From NCBI GenBank assembly GCA_910576815.1, contig CAJTKA010000001.1, positions 124,001 to 188,000 of the forward strand: a stretch of DNA of 64,000 nucleotides. The letters run 5' to 3'. Below the pieces are notes generated by a model. It worked only from the letters and a program-made list of their open reading frames with translations. It searched no databases and had not been told where the DNA came from. The DNA is from an uncultured Lachnospiraceae bacterium. Its GTDB lineage: Bacteria; Bacillota; Clostridia; Lachnospirales; Lachnospiraceae. The translations under genes were made by a program, and so were the position numbers. This document shows positions 1-7,669 of this stretch, one piece after another (the stretch's first letter is position 1; the number at the start of each line of letters is the position of its first letter).

Positions 1-49
1 ATGCACCGAGGAATTTATCCTATGCTGGAAAATTTTCGCCGTTTTATGC

Positions 50-79
50 AAAAAAACCCTGCAAAACAGATTCGCAGGG
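50..79 (-). terminator. Intrinsic terminator after lexA
   Basis: Read on the minus strand, arms CCCTGC (57-62) and GCAGGG (74-79) pair around an 11-base loop and are followed by a run of seven T. It lies 43 bases past the lexA stop, so it probably ends the lexA transcript. Bases 1-49 hold no gene I can support. Confidence 0.8.
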
Positions 80-122
80 CTTAAAAGCAGTAATACTTTC
101 TTATATTTTATCTAAGATTACA

Positions 123-743
123 TCAATGCTTGTACAAACGGAATACACCAAATACCTTTCCCAAAATCTGGCAATCGTTTACAATGATGGGATCCATCTC
201 ATCATTTTCCGGCTGTAAGCGCACATGACCGTTTTCTTTATAAAAAGTCTTTACGGTAGCAGAGTCATCGATCAGCGCCACGACAGTGTCTCCATTATCT
301 GCTGTCTGGCAGCATCTGACAAAAATCTGATCGCCGCTGTAGATACCGACATTGATCATGGAATCGCCTTTTACTTTCAATACAAAAGATTCACCGCTCG
401 GCACCATATCCGCCGGAACGGGGAAGTAGCTCTCAATATTCTGCTCGGCCAAAATCGGTTCCCCGGCAGCCACCCGGCCGATTACGGGCAAAGAAACCAT
501 CTCCGTACGTACCATTTGGAAATTATCGTCACAAATCTCAATGGCTCGGGGTTTGGTAGGATCGCGCCTGATATAGCCGTTCTTTTCCAGTGTCTCCAGA
601 TGAGAGTGAACGGAAGAAGTTGATTTTAAATTGACTGCTTCACAAATTTCACGAACAGCAGGCGGATACCCTCTTTTTAAGATCTCATCTTTAATATAAT
701 CAAGAATCTGCTGCTGTTTTACGGTAATTTTTCCCTGTGCCAT
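123..743 (-). CDS. lexA: LexA SOS repressor
   Basis: LexA represses DNA-damage genes and is inactivated by RecA-stimulated self-cleavage. The 206-residue protein has an N-terminal winged helix-turn-helix (about residues 1-70) and a C-terminal S24 peptidase domain. The cleavage site is A93-G94 in VAAGEP, the catalytic serine is S128 in KGDSM, and the lysine is K165 in ATVK. I start at ATG 743 because MAQGKITVKQ matches the family N-terminus and AGGG lies upstream; a longer reading frame to 842 would add 33 unrelated residues. It is divergent from a LysM gene, and LexA boxes lie between them. Confidence 0.97.
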   Translation of the reverse strand: MAQGKITVKQQQILDYIKDEILKRGYPPAVREICEAVNLKSTSSVHSHLETLEKNGYIRRDPTKPRAIEICDDNFQMVRTEMVSLPVIGRVAAGEPILAEQNIESYFPVPADMVPSGESFVLKVKGDSMINVGIYSGDQIFVRCCQTADNGDTVVALIDDSATVKTFYKENGHVRLQPENDEMDPIIVNDCQILGKVFGVFRLYKH

Positions 744-896
744 AGTAAAATCCCTATCCTTTCCATTTGCGATCGTTTTTTGCGATATTTGAGTTCCCCT
801 CTGTAAGTTAGCATAAATAAGCAATCGATGTCTTTCAATCATCGAATCTTAATGATCCGTATTTGTATTCGCTGCTTTTTCTGTAGGTATGCGTAT

Positions 897-925
897 AGTA
901 TAACACAGGATTTCGTAAAAAGCAA
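897..925 (-). promoter_or_regulatory. Candidate lexA promoter
   Basis: On the minus strand a -35 TTGCTT (920-925) and -10 TATACT (897-902) are separated by 17 bases. A LexA-box-like site (937-948) lies 11 bases upstream of the -35, which fits modest autoregulation. The 5' leader to ATG 743 would be about 145 bases. Confidence 0.6.
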
Positions 926-936
926 ACATATATTCT

Positions 937-1032
937 GAAAATTTGTTCGATTTTTACGAAAAAGGTGTTGACATTCGAAAATTTGTTCGATATAATACTT
1001 GCATAAGGAACATTTGTTCGCAACGTTTGTTC
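937..1032. promoter_or_regulatory. Cluster of four LexA boxes
   Basis: Four sites match the Gram-positive LexA (Cheo) box GAAC-N4-GTTC or a one-base variant: GAAAATTTGTTC at 937-948, the same at 977-988, GAACATTTGTTC at 1008-1019 (perfect half-sites) and CAACGTTTGTTC at 1021-1032. The second lies inside the promoter spacer of the rightward gene and the third and fourth lie just downstream of its -10. This implies tight SOS repression of the LysM gene and weaker control of lexA. Confidence 0.85.
968..996 (+). promoter_or_regulatory. Sigma-A promoter of the LysM (yneA-like) gene
   Basis: A consensus -35 TTGACA (968-973), 17-base spacer and consensus -10 TATAAT (991-996) face the gene at 1061. 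The spacer contains a LexA box, so LexA binding should block RNA polymerase directly. Such a perfect promoter suggests very strong expression once derepressed. Confidence 0.9.
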
Positions 1033-1060
1033 GGGATATGAGAGAGGAGTTGAAACAACT

Positions 1061-1456
1061 ATGACACAGAGACGCAGAAGCACACAGGATATCAGGAGTG
1101 AGAGAAGAATCCGCAATAATCGCATTCGCAGAAGACGGGAGATGAGAAAGAACTTCCTCTTATTTGTAATGACGCTCTGTCTGATCGTCACTACTTCCGT
1201 GGCAGTCGGTTCTTTCCGCTCCAATGCAAAGAATGATCCCTCGAAGGAAACTTATCGCTATTATAAGAGCATCACCGTATCCGATTGCGATACGCTCTGG
1301 TCGATTGCGGTGAGATATATGGATGAAATGCACTACGATTCCATACAGGACTATGTCAACGACGTCATGTACATCAATAACCTGAAAAACGACTCCATCT
1401 ATGCGGACGCGCACCTGATCGTACCGTATTATGCTGAGGCAGTCACAACACCATAA
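1061..1456 (+). CDS. LysM-domain SOS protein, YneA-like division inhibitor candidate
   Basis: The 131-residue protein has a very basic N-terminus (residues 1-29), one membrane segment (about 31-49) and a C-terminal LysM domain (about 70-126), the layout of Bacillus subtilis YneA, which delays cell division during the SOS response. A GGAG SD sits upstream of ATG 1061. It is divergent from lexA and its promoter is overlaid with LexA boxes, as for yneA. Function is inferred from this layout and position; the arginine-rich N-terminus is longer than in YneA, so the symbol is left empty. Confidence 0.8.
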   Translation: MTQRRRSTQDIRSERRIRNNRIRRRREMRKNFLLFVMTLCLIVTTSVAVGSFRSNAKNDPSKETYRYYKSITVSDCDTLWSIAVRYMDEMHYDSIQDYVNDVMYINNLKNDSIYADAHLIVPYYAEAVTTP

Positions 1457-1586
1457 TATCTATTTATGAACAAAATTTGGTCAATGTTATTTTGGGGGAT
1501 TATGTACAGCAGACGCAGGAAACGTATTTGACCAAACAAACCCCAAAGTGTATGATAAAAAAGAAGTTTTATTTTGATGTTTCTAC

Positions 1587-1628
1587 CAACGGCAGGAATC
1601 ACAATCGAAACTGCCGTTGTTTTGTTTG
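1587..1628 (+). terminator. Intrinsic terminator after the yneA-like gene
   Basis: Arms CAACGGCAG (1587-1595) and CTGCCGTTG (1611-1619) form a nine-pair stem followed by TTTTGTTT. A second inverted repeat lies upstream: TTTGGTCAA (1476-1484) and TTGACCAAA (1528-1536) with a 43-base loop, role unknown. Confidence 0.8.
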
Positions 1629-1675
1629 AAGAAACCCTCAAAATATGCTCCGGTATGAATATGATGGAGGTTTGC

Positions 1676-2593
1676 ATGAAGATTGACCGCATGATCGGCA
1701 TCCTGTCGATCCTATTGCAAAAAGAAAAAGTTACCGCTCCCTATCTGGCAGAAAAATTCGAGGTTTCCCGCCGCACCATCAACCGCGACATCGAGGCGCT
1801 TTGTATGGCAGGGATCCCGCTGGTGACAGAACCCGGCCGAGGCGGCGGTATCTCCATTATGGAAGGCTTTTCCATCGACCGCGCCCTGTTCACATCTGCG
1901 GATCTGCAGGCGATCTTGGCGGGGCTGCGAGGCCTTGACAGTGTCAGCGGCACAAACCGCTACCTGCAATTGATGGAAAAGTTGTCTGCGGGCACCTCAA
2001 ACCTGATAGCTGCAGATACCCACATCCTGATCGATCTTTCTTCCTGGTATAAGTCCGCTCTGGCCCCGAAAATAGAACTTTTGCACAGCGCAATTCTCTC
2101 AGGAAATAAAGTTTCTTTCATTTACTTTTCTCCCAAGGGCGAATCAATAAGAACTGTCGAGCCTTACTATCTGGTCTTTCAGTGGGCAGGCTGGTATCTC
2201 TGGGGACGGTGTGATGAGAGAGAGGACTTCCGCCTGTTTAAGTTGCTGCGGATGGATGATCTGTGCCTGCGGGAACCCTTTGAAAAAAGAGCCGTCCAAC
2301 CGCCCGATTTAAGTGCAGATCGAGTCTTTCCGCCTACGTATCTGGTCAAGGCCAAAATCGATCCTTCTTTTCAATGGCGGCTGGTGGAGGAATTCGGCCC
2401 TAAATGCTATCAGGTTTTGCCGGACGGAATGCTGCTTTTTACCGCCGACTTTTCCGATCGAAACAATGTTGTCGGGTGGATCGCCTCCTTTGGCGGCGGC
2501 GCAGAATTGTTGGAGCCCGTGGAACTGCGGGAAGAAGTTTTACGGTTTGCGGAGGATATTCGTCGTAACTATCTTCCTGACACCGAAACATGA
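1676..2593 (+). CDS. WYL-domain transcriptional regulator (YafY family)
   Basis: The N-terminus is a DeoR-type helix-turn-helix (about residues 5-55; note RRTINRDIEAL), followed by a WYL ligand-sensing domain and a C-terminal extension (305 residues). These proteins sense small molecules or nucleic acid ligands and control adjacent genes. The start is ATG 1676, six bases after GGAGG; the frame is open to 1574 but lacks an SD there. The next gene is a GyrI-like ligand-binding protein in the same direction, a common pairing, so the regulator probably controls it. Confidence 0.9.
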   Translation: MKIDRMIGILSILLQKEKVTAPYLAEKFEVSRRTINRDIEALCMAGIPLVTEPGRGGGISIMEGFSIDRALFTSADLQAILAGLRGLDSVSGTNRYLQLMEKLSAGTSNLIAADTHILIDLSSWYKSALAPKIELLHSAILSGNKVSFIYFSPKGESIRTVEPYYLVFQWAGWYLWGRCDEREDFRLFKLLRMDDLCLREPFEKRAVQPPDLSADRVFPPTYLVKAKIDPSFQWRLVEEFGPKCYQVLPDGMLLFTADFSDRNNVVGWIASFGGGAELLEPVELREEVLRFAEDIRRNYLPDTET

Positions 2594-2651
2594 CATACAG
2601 ATGTCGTGTTTACACTGATAAAATGTGATAAAAAGAGAGGATGATTGCAAC

Positions 2652-3305
2652 ATGGCATTCGATTACAAAAAAGAGTATAAAGAATTTTACCTGCCGAAGA
2701 ACAAACCGTCTCTGGTCACCATCCCGACCATGAACTTCACCTCGGTGCGCGGCAAGGGCAATCCGAACGAGGAGGGCGGTGCTTACAAACAGTCCATCGG
2801 CCTGCTTTACGGCATCGCTTTCACAATCAAAATGAGCAAGATGGGAGACCACAGGATCAAAGGCTATTTTGACTTTGTCGTGCCGCCTCTGGAAGGCTTA
2901 TGGTGGCAGAAAGATACTGTCGGCATTGATTATGCCAGAAAAGAGGATTTCGAGTGGATCTCCATGATCCGCTTACCTGATTTTGTGACCAGAGAAGAAT
3001 TTGACTGGGCGATCGCAGAATCGTCAGCAAAGAAAAAGACAGATTTTTCGCAGGTGGAATTTTTCACTTATGAGGAAGGTCTTTGCGTACAGTGTATGCA
3101 CATCGGTCCCTATGACGACGAACCCGCCACCATTGAGGCTATGGATCGATTTGCTGCAGAACAGGGATATGTTTTGGATTTGGAAGGCGCACGCCGCCAC
3201 CATGAGATTTACTTGAGTGACGTCAGAAAATGCAATCCGAAGAACCTAAAAACGGTGACAAGACATCCAATCAAAAAAGTGGGAGTGGGAGTGGGAGAGC
3301 AGTAG
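2652..3305 (+). CDS. GyrI-like small-molecule-binding domain protein
   Basis: This 217-residue protein resembles the GyrI-like (SHS2-fold) family related to the effector-binding domain of BmrR-type regulators. It begins MAFDYKKEYKEFYLPKNKPS, typical of a free-standing subfamily, and contains the EEGLCVQCMHIGPYDDE segment characteristic of the fold. ATG 2652 is preceded by GAGAGG. It lies 58 bases after the WYL regulator and is probably co-transcribed. Some relatives hydrolyse or bind toxic cyclopropanoid or cationic compounds; that role is only possible here. It ends four bases from the convergent gene at 3310. Confidence 0.85.
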   Translation: MAFDYKKEYKEFYLPKNKPSLVTIPTMNFTSVRGKGNPNEEGGAYKQSIGLLYGIAFTIKMSKMGDHRIKGYFDFVVPPLEGLWWQKDTVGIDYARKEDFEWISMIRLPDFVTREEFDWAIAESSAKKKTDFSQVEFFTYEEGLCVQCMHIGPYDDEPATIEAMDRFAAEQGYVLDLEGARRHHEIYLSDVRKCNPKNLKTVTRHPIKKVGVGVGEQ

Positions 3306-3309
3306 CAGC

Positions 3310-4224
3310 TCATCCCTTCTCATTCAGCGTTTCTATATTTTCTTCACATTCCTTGATCTGCACAGATAAGGACTTTAAGTTGCATTCTCTTACCAAAAAC
3401 TTTGCCACTGTATTTGCGGAGTTGATAAAGTATCGCCAAATGCTTTTGATAGAAATAATGATCAACAGGATGCCAAACAGCAGAGAAAACCGATATAAAA
3501 TATAACATCCTGCCGGCAACAGCGGGATACCTAGCAGCGCGCTTCTTTTGAGTTCGTGAAGCCGCCGTTCTAATGTATCCAGCCGCATTTGTTCTGCCTG
3601 CAATTCGTAATCGCTATTATATCGCTGTTTCGTATTATGTTGTTTTCCATCATAACGATAGCCGGATTTTTGAGTAACAGGTTTTTCATCCTCTGATTCT
3701 TCCATCACAATATTTTTGAGACCGCCGGCGCTGAAAAATCGTATCATCGCAACCGCTAACAAAAGAATCCCGATATATATCGTATCTTTTATTTTCCCGA
3801 AATCTTTCTCTACGATCACAAGGGAAGTGATCAGGCTCTCCATACGGAAACCATCCATTGATTGATACCAAGCCAGATTGATATCAACTGGCGGTTCGAT
3901 GATTTTTCCCTCAAATAAAATGGCTTCGCCGTGTCCATCTTTAAAAGCTTCCAGCTGACTGGTCAAAGATTTGCTATAGGCCATAATGCAGATATAGGAC
4001 TCTTTTCCGACAGGAACGGTATAGAAATCATATGACTTACCAAACACATTCAAATACCCCTGACTCATGCCGGAAAATTTATTACTGCCATACATATACT
4101 GCCCGATATAGGAATCAATGTTCCCGGTTACATAGGCTCCCTCCTTTAGTTCATACTCCTGCACGGTATTTAAAACGTCTGGCTGCGCAGGATGAATATA
4201 CATCCAACTATGAAACAAATACAC
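3310..4224 (-). CDS. Unrecognised membrane protein, probably N-terminally truncated
   Basis: I do not recognise this 304-residue product. It has an extracytoplasmic-looking N-terminal part (residues 1-150), a membrane segment at about 148-168, a charged stretch with possible coiled coil (170-225) and two further membrane segments (about 229-265). The frame is open upstream only to a TGA at 4243-4245; the only starts are GTG 4224 or ATG 4203, neither with an SD, and no N-terminal membrane anchor precedes the outer domain. This suggests loss of the 5' end. A perfect 10-base inverted repeat lies exactly at the break (4206-4239). Confidence 0.55.
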   Translation of the reverse strand: MYLFHSWMYIHPAQPDVLNTVQEYELKEGAYVTGNIDSYIGQYMYGSNKFSGMSQGYLNVFGKSYDFYTVPVGKESYICIMAYSKSLTSQLEAFKDGHGEAILFEGKIIEPPVDINLAWYQSMDGFRMESLITSLVIVEKDFGKIKDTIYIGILLLAVAMIRFFSAGGLKNIVMEESEDEKPVTQKSGYRYDGKQHNTKQRYNSDYELQAEQMRLDTLERRLHELKRSALLGIPLLPAGCYILYRFSLLFGILLIIISIKSIWRYFINSANTVAKFLVRECNLKSLSVQIKECEENIETLNEKG

Positions 4225-4239
4225 ATTTATTTCATAGTT
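4206..4239. repeat. Perfect inverted repeat at the truncated gene start
   Basis: AACTATGAAA (4206-4215) and TTTCATAGTT (4230-4239) pair across 14 bases. It overlaps the 5' end of the gene at 3310-4224 and lies between it and the xerC-like stop at 4282. It could be a weak terminator for xerC or a scar; the sequence does not decide. Confidence 0.6.
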
Positions 4240-4281
4240 GCGTCATTTACACAACGCATCCGTCTTGGAATCCTATTATTA

Positions 4282-5349
4282 TCAATTCTCCCGCAATTTC
4301 ACCGCCTTCGCCGCCTTCCTGCGGTTCTGATCCTTGATCGCGGCATAATGCTTTCTGGTCGTACCCACATCGGAGTGTCCGAGAACGTCCGCCACCAGAT
4401 AGATATCCTCGGTTTCCTGATAAAGGCTGGTGCCAAAGGTGGAACGCAGTTTATGAGGCGTGATTTTTTTTTGAGGGACAAAGGCTCTCGCATACTTGCT
4501 CACCAGATCCTCCACGGCGTGTACACTGATGCGTTTCTTCTGCAAAGAGAAAAACAAGGCGTTTTCTTCCCCCGCAAGCGCCTGCGGCGCAATCTGTGCC
4601 CGCGGACCTTCGATATAGTCCAAAAGGGCCTTTTCAACTTCCTCCCCAAAATACAAAACAGCCTCGTTTCCGCCCTTGCGGATAACGCGAATGCTGTTTT
4701 CACGGAAATTCACATCAGTCAAATCAAGTCCCACGCATTCCGACACACGGATGCCCGTGCCCAAAAACAGGGTCACAATGGCGATGTCCCGCACCTTTGT
4801 TTTTAAGAAAAAGTCTTTTTTCTTTCCTGAAAGGCTGTTCTCGTAGGTTTCCAGACTATCTAAGAAAATTGCCACTTCGTCAGGCTCTAAGTGAATGATC
4901 GCCTTCTCATGGAGCTTCGGCATATCCACCTGCATGGCCACATTTCTGGTAAGCAGCTCTTTTTTATAGAAATAATCCAAAAAACTGCGCAGGGAGGACA
5001 TTTTGCGGGCGATGCTGCTTGCGCCGTTTTTCTGACCTGTCCCCTCCGTCACATAATATTTTAAATACTCCTGATATTCCTCGATATCGATTGCCGTCAG
5101 CAGGTCGATATCCGCCAGGCTGATATCCCGCATATCTTTTTCAGAAAGCGCCGGATTGCGTTCGATCAAAAACCGCAGAAAAACCTGCAGGTCGTAAGCA
5201 TAGGAAATACGCGTCTTTGCGCTGGTCTTTGCCTCCACCGCCCGAAAATAATCTTTTGCATACGACGGCAGCTCCGCCAGCATATTCCTAAGTTGCAGCG
5301 TGTAGCCCGTCGCGATCTGTTCATGGTATGTATGATTTCTACCGGCCAT
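4282..5349 (-). CDS. xerC: Tyrosine recombinase, XerC/XerD family
   Basis: A 355-residue site-specific recombinase with an N-terminal SAM-like core-binding domain (about 25-135) and a C-terminal catalytic domain. All six active-site residues are visible: R201 (GTGIRVSE), K225 (IRKGG), H299 and R302 (TPHKLRST), H325 (LGHSD) and Y335 (RKHY). It is longer than usual XerC/D by an N-terminal extension of about 25 residues. Its start overlaps the end of ttcA by 11 bases, so the two are co-transcribed. No integrase-type att site or phage gene is nearby, which favours a chromosomal dimer-resolution role over a mobile-element integrase; the exact partner is unknown. Confidence 0.9.
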   Translation of the reverse strand: MAGRNHTYHEQIATGYTLQLRNMLAELPSYAKDYFRAVEAKTSAKTRISYAYDLQVFLRFLIERNPALSEKDMRDISLADIDLLTAIDIEEYQEYLKYYVTEGTGQKNGASSIARKMSSLRSFLDYFYKKELLTRNVAMQVDMPKLHEKAIIHLEPDEVAIFLDSLETYENSLSGKKKDFFLKTKVRDIAIVTLFLGTGIRVSECVGLDLTDVNFRENSIRVIRKGGNEAVLYFGEEVEKALLDYIEGPRAQIAPQALAGEENALFFSLQKKRISVHAVEDLVSKYARAFVPQKKITPHKLRSTFGTSLYQETEDIYLVADVLGHSDVGTTRKHYAAIKDQNRRKAAKAVKLREN

Positions 5350-6067
5350 TTCTTACCTCCCATCCGTCCATCCCACTGCCAAGAATCGCCGTGAACATCC
5401 GCTCTTTCACGCCCGGCGCCTCCAGATTGATCTGCTGCACCAGATTTTTCACGGTTTCCCGTTTCGTATGACCATCCGCAGGACAGGGGCTTTTGACAAC
5501 GGGAACGTTATGCTTGCGCACAAAGCCAACCACATCCGCCTCATTCATGTAAAGTAAAGGCCGAATGACCGTGATCTGCGTGCGATCCAGGTACGTGACG
5601 GGGCGAAAGGTATGAAAACGCCCCTCATAAATCAATGACATCATCATCGTCTCCACCACGTCGTCCTTATGATGCGCATAGGCCACCTTATTGCAGCCAG
5701 CTGCCTTCATGGCATCGTTTAAAGCGCCTTTTCGCATCTTCGCACACAGGGAACAAGGATTCGTTTCCTGTCTGTCTGCAAACACGATTTTAGCAATATC
5801 CGTTTTAATGATACGGTATTCAACGTCAAGTGTTTGGCACAGCGTCTCGATTGCGGAAAGATCGAGATTTCCAAAGCCTAGATCCACCGTCACCGCACAC
5901 AAGTCAAAGGGAATGGGATAAAAGCGCCGCAGTCCCTGTAAGGCATAGAGCAGGGTCAGGCTGTCCTTTCCACCGGAAATCCCCACCGCAATACGGTCAT
6001 GCGGCTCAATCATATGAAAATCGTCCACGGCCTTTCTTACAAGGCTCAATACTTGTTGTAATTTCAT
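5339..6067 (-). CDS. TtcA-family tRNA thiolation PP-loop ATPase
   Basis: TtcA-type enzymes adenylate a tRNA cytidine and insert sulfur using an iron-sulfur cluster. The 242-residue protein has the PP-loop SGGKDS (31-36), a CSLC pair (C105, C108) and a third cysteine (C195 in SPCPADG), matching the three cluster ligands of the family. Firmicute members are a subgroup, so the substrate may not be position 32. The start ATG 6067 has no SD and lies only about seven bases from a good -10 box, hinting at a leaderless mRNA. Its end overlaps xerC. Confidence 0.88.
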   Translation of the reverse strand: MKLQQVLSLVRKAVDDFHMIEPHDRIAVGISGGKDSLTLLYALQGLRRFYPIPFDLCAVTVDLGFGNLDLSAIETLCQTLDVEYRIIKTDIAKIVFADRQETNPCSLCAKMRKGALNDAMKAAGCNKVAYAHHKDDVVETMMMSLIYEGRFHTFRPVTYLDRTQITVIRPLLYMNEADVVGFVRKHNVPVVKSPCPADGHTKRETVKNLVQQINLEAPGVKERMFTAILGSGMDGWEVRNGR

Positions 6068-6073
6068 ATGATT

Positions 6074-6102
6074 ATTTTAGGGTATTGTTTCTCCCTTGTC
6101 AA
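6074..6102 (-). promoter_or_regulatory. Promoter of ttcA–xerC, close to the start codon
   Basis: On the minus strand -35 TTGACA (6097-6102), a 17-base spacer and -10 TAAAAT (6074-6079) point at ATG 6067. Transcription would begin at about 6067-6068, at the start codon itself. Confidence 0.75.
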
Positions 6103-6174
6103 ATTGCTATAATTACTTTAAAAGAATACCTGACAGCATTTTATCGGCTTAGAGGGAAAGGATGACATAACCAA

Positions 6175-7551
6175 ATGAAGTTTAAATTTGATAAAAAATA
6201 CTTATATTGGGGACTGACAGCATTTCTGGCGCTTGCGGGGGCTATCCTCTTCTACTATCTCCTCTTTCACCGCGCGAATTTTATGGGTGGCCTGAAAATG
6301 ATCGCTACCATTACCATGCCGATCATCGACGGCTTTGTGCTTGCCTACCTCTTTACGCCGATCCTGAATAGAATCGAAAAAAGTGTGGTAAAACCGCTCT
6401 GTAAAAAAGCAAGCATTTCCACAAGCGGTAAGAACAGGGGCCGTATCCGGGCTGTCTGTATCTTTGCTACGCTCCTTGTCGTTCTTTTGATCCTCTATGA
6501 ACTGTTTGCCCTCATCATTCCCGAGGTCATCCGCAGCATACAGAGCATCATTTACATGTTTCCCGTCTATTTAAACAATCTCTCTGATTGGGCGCTTCTT
6601 TTGTTAAAGGACAATCCCGATCTGGAAGCTACTGTAAACAGTTATTTTAATCAGTATTCTGCCAAATTGACAGAGTATGCCAACAGCCATTTTCTTCCGC
6701 AGATCAACGATATGCTCAAGGATGCGCTGAGCGTTGTCTCTACTACCGCCATCGGCGTGTTTAAGGCGCTCTGGAACCTTGTCATCGGCTTCATAATCTC
6801 CATCTATCTGCTGGCAAGCAAGGAGAAATTTGCGGGTCAGGCAAAAAAAATCGTTTACGCTGTCTTTGACAGACAGACAGGCAACGAGATGGTGACGAAC
6901 TTCCGCTTTATCCACAGCACCTTCATCGGCTTTATTGGCGGCAAGATCGTGGATTCCATCATTATCGGTATCCTCTGCTTTGTCTGCACCAGTATCATCG
7001 GCACACCGTATGCGATTTTGGTAAGCGTGATTGTGGGCGTGACCAACATCATCCCCTTCTTTGGTCCATGGATCGGTGGTATCCCCAGCGCCCTCCTGGT
7101 ATTGATGGTGGACCCCAAGCAGGCGCTCTATTTTGGCATTCTGGTCCTCCTGATCCAGCAGTTTGACGGCAATATCCTCGGCCCTAAAATCCTGGGTGAT
7201 TCCACGGGGCTTTCCAGCTTCTGGGTCATCTTTGCCATCACCATATTCGGCGGTCTTTTCGAAGTCTTTGGCATGGTGGTCGGCGTACCCATCTTTGCGG
7301 TATTCTACGCCGGAGTCAAGGCCATGGTAAACCGCTCCCTGCAAAAAAAGAATCTGCCGACAGACCTATCTCCTTATATGACGGTAGGTCAGATTGAGGA
7401 ATCCATGACCTTTACCGAATATGTGCCGCCTGTCAAGAAAAAAAATAAGAACAGACCTCACACGACATCTTCTTCGAGAACCAAAGACGACAGCCGCAAA
7501 ACATTCTCTGACGCTGCTCATACAAATGCGTCAAACGATAAAAAGGAGTAA
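6175..7551 (+). CDS. AI-2E family transporter (YtvI/PerM-type permease)
   Basis: A 458-residue integral membrane protein of the AI-2E transporter family, with about seven to eight membrane segments. It has the family landmarks: a long N-terminal hydrophobic part with a large external/soluble segment (about 130-190), then FIGGKIVDSIIIGIL and the GVTNIIPFFGPWIGGIP segment near the middle. Members export small molecules or act in ion homeostasis; the substrate cannot be told. The last 70 residues are a charged, serine/lysine-rich tail. It is divergent from ttcA. Confidence 0.9.
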   Translation: MKFKFDKKYLYWGLTAFLALAGAILFYYLLFHRANFMGGLKMIATITMPIIDGFVLAYLFTPILNRIEKSVVKPLCKKASISTSGKNRGRIRAVCIFATLLVVLLILYELFALIIPEVIRSIQSIIYMFPVYLNNLSDWALLLLKDNPDLEATVNSYFNQYSAKLTEYANSHFLPQINDMLKDALSVVSTTAIGVFKALWNLVIGFIISIYLLASKEKFAGQAKKIVYAVFDRQTGNEMVTNFRFIHSTFIGFIGGKIVDSIIIGILCFVCTSIIGTPYAILVSVIVGVTNIIPFFGPWIGGIPSALLVLMVDPKQALYFGILVLLIQQFDGNILGPKILGDSTGLSSFWVIFAITIFGGLFEVFGMVVGVPIFAVFYAGVKAMVNRSLQKKNLPTDLSPYMTVGQIEESMTFTEYVPPVKKKNKNRPHTTSSSRTKDDSRKTFSDAAHTNASNDKKE

Positions 7552-7586
7552 GACTCATTGTCTTCTTTCCAAACAATAGCTTCCTG

Positions 7587-7653
7587 AATCCATAAAAAAG
7601 GTGCGCTGTATTGCATTTATCTGCTCTACAGCGCCCCCTTACTTTTATGGATT
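7587..7653. terminator. Long stem-loop between convergent genes
   Basis: Outer arms AATCCATAAAA (7587-7597) and TTTTATGGATT (7643-7653) and inner arms GCGCTGTA (7603-7610) and TACAGCGC (7627-7634) are all perfect. It lies between the AI-2E gene and the convergent kinase-like gene and could stop both transcripts, although neither side has a strong T run apart from the A/T tracts inside the outer stem. Confidence 0.6.
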
Positions 7654-7669
7654 GTATCGCTTTCCTCAA

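Noticed and set aside
1..49. Possible gene end at the left edge
   Set aside because: Too short to assign a frame; only the lexA terminator is supported.
743..842. A longer lexA start giving 33 extra residues
   Set aside because: The extra residues show no similarity to LexA and MAQGKITVKQ at 743 is the family start.
835..1224. A 129-residue minus-strand frame through the lexA upstream region
   Set aside because: It crosses the LexA boxes and promoters and overlaps the yneA-like gene in antisense; no SD or known domain.
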